Shown: piece after piece, positions 25,414 to 33,564 of the stretch
Numbering within the stretch: the first letter of the stretch is position 1
Layout: each line of letters starts with the position of its first letter
Source of the DNA: Niabella aurantiaca DSM 17617
GTDB taxonomy: Bacteria > Bacteroidota > Bacteroidia > Chitinophagales > Chitinophagaceae
NCBI RefSeq assembly: GCF_000374125.1
Contig: NZ_KB893625.1
Span: 944,091 to 983,123 of the forward strand
DNA: 39,033 nucleotides
Direction: 5' to 3'
The notes under the pieces: model-generated
Told to the model about the DNA's origin: nothing
The model's database searches: none
What the model saw: only the letters and a program-made list of their open reading frames with translations
Translations under genes and position numbers: made by a program

Positions 25414-27378
25414 ATGAAACAAAAACTACAGATCCTCATTTTTTTGTTTTTAGCGCTCCGGGTACCGGCGCAGGACAAACTGTTCAAAATAGCAGTGGAT
25501 AAGCCCGTGGCAGCCATTGCGCCCACGATGTACGGTGTTTTTTTTGAAGACATCAATATGGGGGCAGACGGCGGCATTTATGCAGAACTGGTAAAGAACC
25601 GGTCCTTTGAATTCTTCAGGCCATTGATGGGCTGGAAGGTGGAGCAGGAGCCGCACCGGGAAGGTGCGGTGCTGGTATTGAACCGGAAAGGGCAAAACAC
25701 GAACAACCCGCGTTTTTTGCGGGTAACGCTTCAACCGGGGCAACGGCAGGCCCTTTCGCTCACCAATGAAGGGTTCCGGGGTATGGGGATCAAAAAAGGA
25801 TTGTATTACGATTTCTCTTTTATGTATGCAAGCATGGAATCGGATATAAAGATCAGGGTATCATTGCGCAATGCAAAGGGGCAGGCGATCGGGGAAGCAG
25901 CACTGGTCCCACCCGCCACCGGGGGCGCCTGGAAAAAGCAGGAGATCCGGTTCGCGGCAACCGATACGGAAGAAAAAGCCCGGCTGAAGATCAGCATTGA
26001 AGGCAGCGGCGTCATCGACCTGGACATGATCTCTCTGTTTCCCGGCGATACCTGGAAGGGAAGGAAAGGCGGCATGCGGGCAGACATGGTGCAAATGCTG
26101 GCCGACATGAAGCCCGGCTTTATTCGCTTTCCCGGTGGCTGTATCGTGGAAGGTTTCGATCTTTCGCAGCGCTATCAATGGAAAAAAACGATCGGGCCCA
26201 TAGAAGAACGGCAGCTGCTGATCAACCGCTGGAATTTTGAGTTTGCCCATCGCCCGGCTCCGGATTATTTCCAGACATTTGGCCTGGGCTTTTTTGAATA
26301 CTTCCAGCTGGCCGAGGACATTGGTGCAGAACCCCTGCCCATACTCAACTGTGGTATGGCCTGCCAGTTCAATTCGGCCGAGCTGGTTCCGCTCGATCAG
26401 CTGGATCCGTACATACAGGATGCCCTGGACCTGATCGAATTTGCAAACGGAGCCGTTACCTCAACATGGGGGAAGATACGGTCAGATATGGGCCACCCGG
26501 AACCGTTTCATTTAAAGATGATGGGCGTGGGCAACGAGAACTGGGGCCCGCAATACCTGGAGCGGCTGCAGCTGTTTCAAAAAGCGATCAGTGCCCGGTA
26601 CCCGGATTTTAAAATCGTTGCCAGCTCGGGCACGGGTCCGGAAGGGGAGCGGTTTGACCTGCTGAACCGTGGATTGCGGGCGATGAATATCGATTTTGTG
26701 GATGAGCATTATTATCAGCCTCCGCAATGGTTCTTCGGCAATGCAAAACGGTATGACTCTTATCCCCGTACCGCTACGAAAGTATTTGCCGGGGAGTATG
26801 CAGCCCATCCGGCCGGTGTGGCGCCGGAAAAAAAGAACAACTGGCTGGCGGCATTATCGGTAGCCGCCTTTCTGACCGGTGTGGAGCGGAATGCTGCAGT
26901 GGTAGAAATGGCATCCTACGCACCCCTGTTTGCGCATACCGAAGGTTGGCAGTGGTCGCCGGACCTGATCTGGGTGAATAATCTGAACGTATGGGGCACA
27001 CCAGACTATTATGTACAAAAACTTTATTCATTGAACAAGGGCTCAAAAGTGCTGCCACTTACCATGAACGACGAAGTGGTGGCAGGGCAGGATAGTTTAT
27101 ATGCATCTGCTGCTTTAGATGAACACACCGGTGAGGTGATCCTGAAAGTGGTCAATGCGCTTCCGCGGGCACAATCCGTAAGCCTGTCGCTAACAGGATT
27201 AAAAAAACCGGCAACCATTGCCCGGTTAAGCCGGCTCCAAAGCAGCGATCTTTACGCGATGAATTCGGCGGAGCATCCCCGGGCCATTTACCCGGAAGAA
27301 ATCGCGATCCCCTGGTCCGGCAAACAACCCTCCATAACCCTGATGCCTTATTCCTTTAACGTGATCCGTATAAAATGA
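25414..27378 (+). CDS. GH51 alpha-L-arabinofuranosidase
   Basis: This 654-aa protein has a signal peptide (ends VPAQ). GVFFEDINMGADGGIYAELVKNRSFE is a GH51 hallmark. A beta-sandwich and carbohydrate-binding-like segment (about 80-210) precedes the TIM barrel. The acid/base Glu375 lies in VGNENWG and the nucleophile Glu461 in FAGEYAAH. DEHYYQPPQWF and the C-terminal beta-sandwich (PYSFNVIRIK) are typical. It removes L-arabinofuranosyl groups from arabinan, arabinoxylan or arabinogalactan in the periplasm. The stop overlaps the next ATG. Both catalytic residues are present, so activity is expected. Confidence 0.95.
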   Translation: MKQKLQILIFLFLALRVPAQDKLFKIAVDKPVAAIAPTMYGVFFEDINMGADGGIYAELVKNRSFEFFRPLMGWKVEQEPHREGAVLVLNRKGQNTNNPRFLRVTLQPGQRQALSLTNEGFRGMGIKKGLYYDFSFMYASMESDIKIRVSLRNAKGQAIGEAALVPPATGGAWKKQEIRFAATDTEEKARLKISIEGSGVIDLDMISLFPGDTWKGRKGGMRADMVQMLADMKPGFIRFPGGCIVEGFDLSQRYQWKKTIGPIEERQLLINRWNFEFAHRPAPDYFQTFGLGFFEYFQLAEDIGAEPLPILNCGMACQFNSAELVPLDQLDPYIQDALDLIEFANGAVTSTWGKIRSDMGHPEPFHLKMMGVGNENWGPQYLERLQLFQKAISARYPDFKIVASSGTGPEGERFDLLNRGLRAMNIDFVDEHYYQPPQWFFGNAKRYDSYPRTATKVFAGEYAAHPAGVAPEKKNNWLAALSVAAFLTGVERNAAVVEMASYAPLFAHTEGWQWSPDLIWVNNLNVWGTPDYYVQKLYSLNKGSKVLPLTMNDEVVAGQDSLYASAALDEHTGEVILKVVNALPRAQSVSLSLTGLKKPATIARLSRLQSSDLYAMNSAEHPRAIYPEEIAIPWSGKQPSITLMPYSFNVIRIK

Positions 27379-29561
27379 ACCGTGTACCCATGCCCATCCG
27401 CCGGAAGAACCGGCTGCGGTCTTTGATATTGCTTGCGCTCATCGCAGCGGGCAGCACTCTTTTTGCCCAGTCCCGTAAGGATGCTGCGCCCCGGTACAGC
27501 GCCTACCTTTTTGCCTACTTCACCGGCAACAGCAAGGCCGGAGAAGCGATCCGGTTTGCGGTCAGCGCGGATGGATATCATTTCAGGGCACTGAATGGCA
27601 ACCAGCCCATCGTTGCTTCAGAAAAGATCAGTACGACCGGTGGTGTGCGGGATCCGCATATCCTGCGGGGCGCCGGCGGCCAAACATTTTATATGGTCGC
27701 CACCGATATGGTATCGGCCAACGGCTGGAACTCCAACCGGGCAATGGTATTGTTGAGATCAAAAGACCTGGTCCACTGGTCTTCTTCGGTGGTCAACATC
27801 CCGGAGACCTTTAAGACTTTTGAAAAGGTAAACCGGGTGTGGGCGCCGCAAACCATCTACGATCAGGAAAAGAAAAAATACATGATCTATTGGTCCATGC
27901 GCGCCGGAGATGAACCGGATGTGATCTATTATGCTTATGCCAATAAAGATTTTACGGCGCTGGAAACGGAGCCCGTACCATTATTCCATAACCCGCACGG
28001 CACGGCCTGCATCGATGGCGATATTGTTTTTAAAGACGGAAAATACTACCTCTTTTTTAAAACGGAAGGCAATGGTAACGGAATTAAAATTGCGGTTTCG
28101 GACCGGCTCACCGGCGGGTATACATTGCGCGACCGGTATGTGCAGCAGACCAAAGACCCCGTGGAAGGCGCCGGGGTTTTTAAACTGAATGATGGCAGCG
28201 GGTATATTTTAATGTATGATGTATATACGAAAGGACGCTACCAGTTTACAAAGACAAGCGATTTTGAGCATTTTAAAGTGGTGGATGAAGAAGTGTCGAT
28301 GAACTTTCATCCCCGGCATGGAACGGTGCTGCCCATTACAAAAGAAGAAGAGGCCCGGTTAACGGGCAAATGGTTACAGCCGCAGGCGATCATTACATCC
28401 GTACAGGCAAAAGAGATCAGGAGGAACAATATTGTTTTTGATACGGCAGGGAAAAAATTATACCTGCCCGTGCTACCCGGTACGGCGCTGAAGCGGTTCG
28501 ATCCGGAGTTTATAAAACTACCGGGCGTAACCACCATACCATCCGGACCGGTCGATTTTTCAAAAGGACCGGTGCGCTACCGGGTTTTAATAAATGGGCG
28601 ACAGACGGAAACATTTACGGTGGGCCTGCTGCAGCATCACAATCCCGTATTGAACGGGTATTACGCCGACCCGGAGATCCTGTATGCCCAAAAAACAAAG
28701 AAATTCTATATCTATCCCACCAGCGACGGTTTTACCGGATGGGCGGGCAATTATTTTAAAACATTTTCATCTCCCGACCTCGTCAACTGGACCGATGAAG
28801 GGGTGATCCTCGATCTTCCAACGCAGGTAAGCTGGGCCAATCGCAACGCATGGGCGCCCTGCATCATCGAAAGGAAGATCAACGGGCAGTATCGCTACTT
28901 TTATTATTATACCGCAGCACAGAAAATAGGTGTGGCCGTGGCGGGGGATCCTGCGGGTCCGTTTGTGGATTCCGGCAAACCGTTGATCGCACAAAAGCCG
29001 GAAGGTGTCAAAAGAGGACAGGAAATTGACCCGGATGTGTTCACCGACCCGCAAACGGGGAAAAGTTACCTGTATTGGGGAAATGGCTATATGGCTGTGG
29101 CCGAGCTTGGTGAAGACATGATCTCCATCAGGCCCGGAACGGTAAGAGTGATCACGCCCGGTAAAACCTTCCGGGAAGGGACCTATGTATTTTACCGGAA
29201 AGGGACCTATTATTTCATGTGGAGCGAGAATGATACCCGCAGTCCGAACTACAGGGTGCGTTATGGTACGGCACCAACGCCGCTCGGCCCCATCCACGTG
29301 CCGGAAAATAATGTGGTACTGGAAAAGAGCGCAGCCGCGGGTATTTATGGCACCGGGCATCATTCGATACTGCAGCTGCCGGGCACTGATCGCTGGTACA
29401 TCGTGTATCACCGGTTCACCTATCCCAGCGGTATTGCTATGGGAGAAGCGGCCGGTTATCACCGGGAAGTATGCATCGATACGCTGGAATTTGATGCCGA
29501 TGGAAACATCCGGAAAGTAACGCCTTCGCATCGGGGCGTTGGCCCGGTGCATTTAAAATAG
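27375..29561 (+). CDS. tandem GH43-GH43 exported glycosidase
   Basis: This 728-aa protein is coupled to the GH51 gene by an ATGA overlap. It has a signal peptide ending LFAQ. The first five-bladed propeller (about 30-400) has GVRDPHIL with the base Asp, IDGDIVFKDGKYY with the second Asp and VEGAGVFKL with the acid Glu. The second (about 410-728) has YYADPEIL, EIDPDVFTD and REGTYVFYRKG. All three catalytic acids are therefore present in each domain. GH43 enzymes cleave alpha-L-arabinofuranosyl or beta-xylosyl bonds. Two active domains may remove two side-chain types. It is longer than a typical single-domain GH43 of 300-550 aa. Confidence 0.92.
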   Translation: MNRVPMPIRRKNRLRSLILLALIAAGSTLFAQSRKDAAPRYSAYLFAYFTGNSKAGEAIRFAVSADGYHFRALNGNQPIVASEKISTTGGVRDPHILRGAGGQTFYMVATDMVSANGWNSNRAMVLLRSKDLVHWSSSVVNIPETFKTFEKVNRVWAPQTIYDQEKKKYMIYWSMRAGDEPDVIYYAYANKDFTALETEPVPLFHNPHGTACIDGDIVFKDGKYYLFFKTEGNGNGIKIAVSDRLTGGYTLRDRYVQQTKDPVEGAGVFKLNDGSGYILMYDVYTKGRYQFTKTSDFEHFKVVDEEVSMNFHPRHGTVLPITKEEEARLTGKWLQPQAIITSVQAKEIRRNNIVFDTAGKKLYLPVLPGTALKRFDPEFIKLPGVTTIPSGPVDFSKGPVRYRVLINGRQTETFTVGLLQHHNPVLNGYYADPEILYAQKTKKFYIYPTSDGFTGWAGNYFKTFSSPDLVNWTDEGVILDLPTQVSWANRNAWAPCIIERKINGQYRYFYYYTAAQKIGVAVAGDPAGPFVDSGKPLIAQKPEGVKRGQEIDPDVFTDPQTGKSYLYWGNGYMAVAELGEDMISIRPGTVRVITPGKTFREGTYVFYRKGTYYFMWSENDTRSPNYRVRYGTAPTPLGPIHVPENNVVLEKSAAAGIYGTGHHSILQLPGTDRWYIVYHRFTYPSGIAMGEAAGYHREVCIDTLEFDADGNIRKVTPSHRGVGPVHLK

Positions 29562-29593
29562 GACTGCTTAACCTCTAAACCGGTTCTTAAATC

Positions 29594-32065
29594 ATGATAA
29601 AACGGATTGTATTCTTACTGGTAATCGTTGCTGTATGCAGCCGCGCTTTGGCAAATGCTCCCGATTCGGTCTGGCTTTTTGCCTACGCAAAACTGCAACA
29701 GGAAGGAAGGGACGGGCTGCATTTTGCCTGGAGCAACGACGGGCAAAGCTGGCATGCCATTGGCCCGGAGTTCGGTTTTTTAAAGTCGGACTATGGGCGC
29801 TGGGGCAGCGAAAAGCGCATGTTTCAACCGGTGCTGTTTCCCGGTACAGGAGGAACCTGGCATTGTGTATGGAACCTTACGGGCGATGCCGGACCGGTTG
29901 CCTGTACGGCTTCGCAGGACCTGGTGCGTTGGATGCCTCAATCTTATTATCCGGATCTGAAAGCGGTACCGTCTGTATCTGTACAGCAGGTGACGGCAGC
30001 AAGGCAGCAGCAGGCAGCGGCGCTGATACTGGGTGTGCCACAAAAGGGAAGCCGGCTTAAAGTGTCCTGGACCCTGGTGGATGGCTTGCTGAAAAAAGAA
30101 CAGCTTACAGGGTACCGGAACCAGCTCTGGGGCGAAACTACCCGCGAAGACAGCATGCGGTTTGCGGCGCTGAAACCGGTAACGGTATCTATCCATCCGG
30201 AAATGGCCCGTTCAAAGAAGATCAGCAACCTGCTGATGGGCGTATTCTTTGAAGACATCAACTATGCGGCAGATGGCGGTCTCTATGCCGAGCTGGTGCA
30301 GAACCGGGGATTTGAATATGATCCCGCTGATAAAGAAAACCGCGATCCGGAATGGAATGCTAAAAAAGCCTGGAGCGTTTCCGGGAAGGGGCTGGAATTT
30401 ACCATTGCTTCAGTTGACCCGATCCATTCCAACAATAAGCATTATGCAGTACTGCGTACGGATGGCTCCGGCGGCACGCTGATGAATGAAGGCTTTGATG
30501 GCATGGCTGTAAAAGCGGGCGAGCGGTATGATCTTTCCCTGTTCGCCCGGTCGCTTTCCGGAAAAAACAGTAAGCTCGCCGTGCGGTTGAAAACAAAAGA
30601 TGGTACGGTGATCGCAGCTTCCGTGATCAACGGGTTAACACCGGTTTGGAAAAAGCAAAGCCTGGCGCTGGTGGCAACGAAAACCGTAACCGATGCCAGA
30701 CTGGAACTCATTCCGCAGGCGGAAGGTGCCCTTGCGCTGGATATGATCTCATTGTTTCCGCGTAACACGTTTAAAGGCCGTAAGAACGGGCTGCGTGCAG
30801 ACCTGGCGCAGCATATTGCAGACCTGCATCCCCGGTTTATCCGGTTCCCGGGCGGTTGTGTGGCGCATGGTGATGGCATCGAAAATATCTATAACTGGAA
30901 AAATACGATCGGTCCCCTGGAGGCCCGGAAACCACAACGCAATTTATGGGGCTATCATCAAAGCATGGGGCTTGGTTATTTTGAATACTTCCGGTTTTGT
31001 GAAGACATCGGCGCCGAACCGGTTCCCGTAGTGGCGGCCGGTGTGCCCTGCCAGAATTCGGCGCAGCACGGGCATCCGTTGGGTGGACAGCAATGCGGCA
31101 TCCCGCTAAAAGACATGGACCGTTACATACAGGATGTGCTGGACCTGGTGGAATGGGCCAACGGCGATGTGCATACCCAATGGGGGAGGCAGCGTGCTGC
31201 CGCCGGTCATCCGGAGCCCTTTCATTTAAAGTATATCGGGATCGGTAATGAAGACCTGATATCGGATGTATTTACAGAGCGGTTCACCATGATCTATAAT
31301 GCAGTGAAGAAGAAATATCCGGATATTACCGTGATCGGTACCGTGGGACCTTTCTTTGAGGGGTCGGATTATGAGGCAGGCTGGAAGCTGGCGTCCCGGC
31401 TGCAGGTGCCCATGGTGGACGAGCATTACTATGTGCCGCCGGGCTGGTTTATTTATAACCAGGATTTTTATGACCGGTATGATCGCAACGGTCCCGGGGT
31501 ATATGTTGGCGAATACGCAGCCCATTTGCCCGGCAGGCCCAATAACCTCGAAACGGCGCTGGCAGAAGCCATACATCTTACGGGACTGGAGCGCAACGGC
31601 GATGTGGTCCGCATGTCGTCGTATGCCCCGCTGCTCGCAAAAGAAGGGCATACCCAATGGAACCCGGATCTCATTTATTTTAATAACAGCATGGTAAAAC
31701 CTACCACCGGCTATTATGTGCAGCAGCTGTTCGGAAGAAATGCGGGGGATGTATACATTCCCGCTACCGTGCATTATTCCGATAACAACAAAAAGGTACA
31801 AAACCGCATTGCCTGGTCGCTGGTACGGGACTCCGCGAGTCGCGACCTGGTCTTAAAACTGGTGAACCTGTTGCCGGCAAGCGTTAATGTAGCGGCTGAT
31901 CTGCAGGCCTTCCGGCTGGCGCCAATGGCAACGAAAACAGTAATGCAGGGTAACCCTGCCAGTAAAGAAGTGCTTCCTGTAACTACCACCATCCCGCTCA
32001 GGGAAGTGGAAGCCCTGACCCTGGCACCCTATTCGCTGACCGTGGTCCGGATACCGCAGCAATAG
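29594..32065 (+). CDS. GH51 arabinofuranosidase with degenerate GH43-like N-terminal domain
   Basis: This 823-aa exported protein has a signal peptide ending ALA. Residues about 20-200 resemble the start of the GH43 domain encoded just upstream (SVWLFAYAKL against AYLFAYFTG), but the base-Asp block RDPHIL is replaced by MFQPVLF. This part is probably a binding or remnant domain and not an active propeller. Residues about 205-823 form a full GH51: GVFFEDINYAADGGLYAELVQNRGFE, acid/base Glu553 in IGNEDLISD, nucleophile Glu640 in VGEYAAH, and the terminal sandwich. It shares close similarity with the first GH51 gene. The two probably act on different linkages or positions. It follows the GH43-GH43 gene by 32 bases and ends the operon. 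Confidence 0.92.
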   Translation: MIKRIVFLLVIVAVCSRALANAPDSVWLFAYAKLQQEGRDGLHFAWSNDGQSWHAIGPEFGFLKSDYGRWGSEKRMFQPVLFPGTGGTWHCVWNLTGDAGPVACTASQDLVRWMPQSYYPDLKAVPSVSVQQVTAARQQQAAALILGVPQKGSRLKVSWTLVDGLLKKEQLTGYRNQLWGETTREDSMRFAALKPVTVSIHPEMARSKKISNLLMGVFFEDINYAADGGLYAELVQNRGFEYDPADKENRDPEWNAKKAWSVSGKGLEFTIASVDPIHSNNKHYAVLRTDGSGGTLMNEGFDGMAVKAGERYDLSLFARSLSGKNSKLAVRLKTKDGTVIAASVINGLTPVWKKQSLALVATKTVTDARLELIPQAEGALALDMISLFPRNTFKGRKNGLRADLAQHIADLHPRFIRFPGGCVAHGDGIENIYNWKNTIGPLEARKPQRNLWGYHQSMGLGYFEYFRFCEDIGAEPVPVVAAGVPCQNSAQHGHPLGGQQCGIPLKDMDRYIQDVLDLVEWANGDVHTQWGRQRAAAGHPEPFHLKYIGIGNEDLISDVFTERFTMIYNAVKKKYPDITVIGTVGPFFEGSDYEAGWKLASRLQVPMVDEHYYVPPGWFIYNQDFYDRYDRNGPGVYVGEYAAHLPGRPNNLETALAEAIHLTGLERNGDVVRMSSYAPLLAKEGHTQWNPDLIYFNNSMVKPTTGYYVQQLFGRNAGDVYIPATVHYSDNNKKVQNRIAWSLVRDSASRDLVLKLVNLLPASVNVAADLQAFRLAPMATKTVMQGNPASKEVLPVTTTIPLREVEALTLAPYSLTVVRIPQQ

Positions 32066-32436
32066 TCCGTTCCATGCGGGCAATTGCCGGAGTTCCTCCC
32101 CAATAATGCCGTAGCGCCAATGTCACCCTTGTGGCTGTGTGCGGGGTTTGTAATAATTGATGGACTTTTGATACAGCGCTATAAGTTCGGCCCATACATG
32201 GATGGCAATGGCCTTTTTGTAAACGTTCTCATAATCTTGCGCAGACCTCCAGGTCTGTACAGGAGTGTTGCTTAGCCTCAGGTTGTTTTGATATCCGGCT
32301 CGGGGTATGGAAATTCATGCAGGCCATGAGCGCCCGCGAAAAGCACGACTGAGTGCAGCATATACAGGTACTGATTGCGGTGCAGGAAATGTACCTTGCT
32401 GGCACTCAACCCATTATTTGTGCATTAAAGCCCGGA
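32066..32436. other. intergenic region between the arabinose operon and the defence genes; possible gene remnant
   Basis: No complete gene. On the minus strand, 32123-32314 is open for about 63 codons without a start and contains NTPVQTWRSAQDYENVYKKA and KSINYYKPRTQPQ, which look protein-like. I do not recognise the family. It may be the tail of a deleted gene at the edge of the acquired region. AGACCT-CC-AGGTCT near 32245-32260 is a short palindrome. Confidence 0.35.
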
Positions 32437-33393
32437 TTATATCGGTTTTTTGTACGGTTCTTTCTCAATTATTGCGGCTTTGATTTTTTCTCTTAAATAA
32501 TTTCTAAAGTCAATCTCTCCCTCTATTACTTTGACAAACTCTTCAAGATCAAACATGACCATTAGTGCGCTCTTTACCAATGCCTCTTTGGCAGCAGTTA
32601 TTCCAGAAGCCGAATATCCCGAGGCCGAAATAAAAATACCATGAGCGTTGGTTCTGTGATAAATTCTTCCTAAATGTGAAAAAATATCATCGCTTCCTAT
32701 GGAATCCTTCTTCCATTTCATTTCCACCAAAAAAATCTGATTGTCAATTTCAATTACTCCGTCTAGTTGTTCAATTATTCCGTCTCCAGGCTCTCCCAAT
32801 CGTTTGAAATCATCCTTTATTAAAATCTCAAATACTTTGAAATATCCATTTAACACGAATTCTAATTTTTTTCCCCGTTTTTGAGCATTGTTTTCGTTAA
32901 AGAGAGAGAATAATTCATTTTTTATTTTGCTTAATTGTTCTGTTTTTTTTTGAATTTCTTCTATTTTCTTATGATGCTCTTTTCTCCTGAGATTTTGTTC
33001 ATTTTCTCTTTCTTGTTTCATTCTTGTAAAAGAATCTTTTACATTAATCACTTTTTGGATTTCAGAAACAAGTCCTTTAGCCTTCAATTGATCGCTTTCC
33101 CAACAAGTGGAAAAAGCCTCAAATTCTGTTATTCGTTTGAGTATTTCTCTTCGTTGACGTAAGTATTTATCACTGTTTTGGTTAATTCTTTCAAGGATGA
33201 CTCGGCAAATTTCATACTTTGATATTGCTTCAGGGTTTGATAAAACTTTAGCTGTTATATCACTATAAAGAGCTTCCTCTACACCAGCCCCATTGAAGAA
33301 TGTTAAAACGGATTTTTTTGATCTATTAAGCAATGGAATAGTTTGAACAACTAAGTCAAATAAGTCAGGTGGGTAGTGATAAATATCATTCAT
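32437..33393 (-). CDS. Mrr-like PD-(D/E)XK restriction endonuclease
   Basis: This 318-aa protein has three parts. Residues 1-120 form a conserved helical domain, with TIPLLNRSKKSVLTFFNGAGV and VINVKDSFTRMKQERE, a pattern I recall from widespread endonucleases. Residues 121-170 form a charged coiled coil. About 172-290 form the nuclease core: KKLEFVLNGYF (Glu178), LDGVIEI (Asp211) and FLVEMKW (Glu224, Lys226), giving the D...ExK metal site. SGYSASGITAA resembles the Mrr fold. Such proteins cut DNA, often modified DNA. The gene follows the RT-nitrilase on the same strand after 171 bases and has the same AT-rich base use. No methyltransferase is nearby, so a stand-alone type IV-like role or a partnership with the RT is possible. 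Confidence 0.85.
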   Translation of the reverse strand: MNDIYHYPPDLFDLVVQTIPLLNRSKKSVLTFFNGAGVEEALYSDITAKVLSNPEAISKYEICRVILERINQNSDKYLRQRREILKRITEFEAFSTCWESDQLKAKGLVSEIQKVINVKDSFTRMKQERENEQNLRRKEHHKKIEEIQKKTEQLSKIKNELFSLFNENNAQKRGKKLEFVLNGYFKVFEILIKDDFKRLGEPGDGIIEQLDGVIEIDNQIFLVEMKWKKDSIGSDDIFSHLGRIYHRTNAHGIFISASGYSASGITAAKEALVKSALMVMFDLEEFVKVIEGEIDFRNYLREKIKAAIIEKEPYKKPI

Positions 33394-33564
33394 TAGCGAT
33401 TGGTTTTTCTTTTGATACTAATAATGAAGCAACTCAATACTTTGAGAGTAGCATGAGAGCCGTTTTTTCTTGAATCCTTGTGTCGGTATGACTTTTTCTA
33501 AGCATTGGCTTAATGTTTTTTTCTTTTAGAAAGTTCATACTGTTCGGCGTTTAAGGCCTTTGAC
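33394..33564 (-). other. 171-base spacer between the RT-nitrilase and nuclease genes
   Basis: Read on the minus strand it is AT-rich with no strong hairpin or promoter. A 17-codon open segment ending KRKKH directly follows the RT stop in another frame. It could hold a second promoter or a small RNA, but nothing distinct is seen. Confidence 0.25.
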
